Below, piece by piece: positions 63,098 through 64,000 of a stretch of 64,000 nucleotides of DNA. The position numbers and the translations under genes are program-made. The notes beneath the pieces are model-generated. The model ran no database searches. It was given only the letters and a program-made list of their open reading frames with translations, and was not told the DNA's origin. This stretch comes from Microbispora sp. ZYX-F-249 (GTDB lineage: Bacteria > Actinomycetota > Actinomycetes > Streptosporangiales > Streptosporangiaceae): positions 186,001 to 250,000 of the forward strand of contig NZ_JBDJAW010000001.1 of assembly GCF_039649665.1 (NCBI RefSeq), written 5' to 3'. How positions within the stretch are numbered: the stretch's first letter is position 1; every line of letters starts with the position of its first letter.

Positions 63098-63220
63098 GCT
63101 GAATTCAAGAAGGAGTGGACAGTGGCACCGGGGTGCCGATCCACATCGCCCCCCGGCCGCGTCCGAGTCGTTTTCAAAAGAGCCGCGGCCAGCCTCGGCA
63201 TTCGACGTACGGAGATCAGC

Positions 63221-64000
63221 GTGGAGTCCAGGACACCATCCCGCCGCACCTTCCTCAGCCTTTCGATGGGCCTTCCCCTCGGTGCCGCGTTAGCGGCCTG
63301 CGGCACGTCCGGCCCGGCTCCGTCCGGCGGAGGCGCCTCGGGCGGCGCCGCCGGCGGCAACGGCGGCGGCGGAGGCAAGGCCAGCTACTGGTTCCTCCAG
63401 GGCCCGCCCGGTGAGGCCCCCCGTACCGCGGCCGTCGAGCGGTTCAACAAGGCCAACCCCAACGGCCAGATCGCGATCACCACGATCCAGAACGACGCGT
63501 ACAAGACGAAGATCAAGACCGCGATCGGCGCGAACCAGGCGCCCACCATCATCTGGGGCTGGGGCGGCGGCGGTCTGCGCAGCTACGTGCAGGCCGGCCA
63601 GGTCGAGGACCTCACCTCGTGGTTCGGCGAGAACGCCGCCGTGAAGGACCGGCTGTTCCCCGGCGCCTTCGGCGCCGCGACGATCGACGGCAAGATCTAC
63701 GCGATGCCGTGCGAGACCGTGCAGCCGATCGTGCTGTTCTACAACAAGAGGGTCTTCGAGAAGGTCGGCGTCCAGCCGCCGCAGTCGTACGGCGACATCC
63801 TCGACCTGGTGAAGAAGTTCAACGCGGCGGGGATCGCGCCCTTCTCGCTGGCCGGCCAGTCGCGCTGGACGAACATGATGTGGCTGGAGTTCCTCTTCGA
63901 CCGCATCGGCGGCCCCGAGGTGTTCCAGGCCGTCTTCGACGGTGAGAAGGACGCCTGGAACAACCCCGCCTCCATCGAGGCCCTGACCAAGATGCAGGAG
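63221..64000 (+). CDS. Sugar ABC transporter substrate-binding lipoprotein, partial
   Basis: The frame is open from GTG 63221 to the window end (260 residues; C-terminus missing). The signal region is SRRTFLSLSMGLPLGAALAA followed by CG, a lipobox with a twin-arginine-type start (RRTFLSL), then a Gly/Ser-rich linker. The mature part is the family-1 sugar-binding fold: ASYWFLQGPPGEAPRTAAVE, VEDLTSWFGENAAVKDRLFP and NMMWLEFLFDRIGGPEVFQA. GGAG lies six bases before the GTG. It should feed sugars or oligosaccharides to permeases just beyond the edge and is controlled with the GH3 enzyme by LacI. Confidence 0.9.
   Translation, partial: MESRTPSRRTFLSLSMGLPLGAALAACGTSGPAPSGGGASGGAAGGNGGGGGKASYWFLQGPPGEAPRTAAVERFNKANPNGQIAITTIQNDAYKTKIKTAIGANQAPTIIWGWGGGGLRSYVQAGQVEDLTSWFGENAAVKDRLFPGAFGAATIDGKIYAMPCETVQPIVLFYNKRVFEKVGVQPPQSYGDILDLVKKFNAAGIAPFSLAGQSRWTNMMWLEFLFDRIGGPEVFQAVFDGEKDAWNNPASIEALTKMQE

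Noticed and set aside
1..64000. CRISPR arrays, rRNA or tRNA genes
   Set aside because: No regularly spaced repeats and no rRNA- or tRNA-like stretches were noticed on either strand; a covariance-model scan was not possible.

Overview
The window is 64 kb of GC-rich (about 70% by eye) DNA with actinobacterial features: GTG starts, TGATG/GTGA gene overlaps, a DUF2637 integrative-element protein, a SpoIIE phosphatase, a CGNR zinc-finger regulator and narK-narGHJI. An actinomycete of the Streptosporangiaceae kind fits best, but that is inferred from gene content, not from a marker gene.

Positions 1-34810 form an oxygen-limitation island. In order it holds a DoxX-like membrane protein (cut by the edge), a flavodoxin, a universal stress protein, pyruvate formate-lyase and its activase (pflB-pflA), an Hsp20, a second universal stress protein, narK-narGHJI, a frameshifted CBS-BON protein, a wrecked GAPDH, a zinc alcohol dehydrogenase with a membrane protein, two P-type ATPases, a five-gene cytoplasmic [NiFe]-hydrogenase operon (group 3b-like), a frameshifted GNAT/NDP-forming acyl-CoA synthetase, and a phosphoketolase. 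Nearly every promoter region there carries a 14-bp imperfect palindrome close to GGGMCNWWGGTCCC. This resembles the mycobacterial DosR/DevR box (core GGGACTWWAGTCCC), and several promoters carry two copies 21-22 bp apart. No DevR-type regulator lies in the window, so it must act from elsewhere. Together the genes could make ATP without oxygen: phosphoketolase gives acetyl-phosphate, PFL gives acetyl-CoA plus formate, and an ADP-forming synthetase gives acetate plus ATP. Nitrate reductase, hydrogenase and alcohol dehydrogenase would handle the surplus electrons.

Positions 34945-42272 are accessory: a DUF2637 element remnant with a strong terminator, a MarR/epimerase pair with palindromic operators, two Atu4866-domain genes (one fused to an amidohydrolase relic lacking its barrel), two convergent overlapping MFS exporters, and a CGNR regulator next to three long palindromes.

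Positions 42322-53647 hold a large CHASE3-HAMP-GAF-SpoIIE-HATPase phosphatase and then a catabolic/uptake locus: Asp/Glu-type racemase, double-module Lrp regulator, amidase, LysR, YtcJ-like amidohydrolase and a polar-amino-acid ABC transporter. Positions 53696-59309 hold small regulators and hypotheticals (DUF1707, TetR, MarR with a glyoxalase-fold protein, MerR, an RsbW-like ATPase, AraC). Positions 59438-64000 hold a sugar locus: a LacI regulator overlapping a GH3 glycosidase, divergent from a sugar-binding lipoprotein, with matching operators at both promoters. No rRNA, tRNA or CRISPR array was seen.
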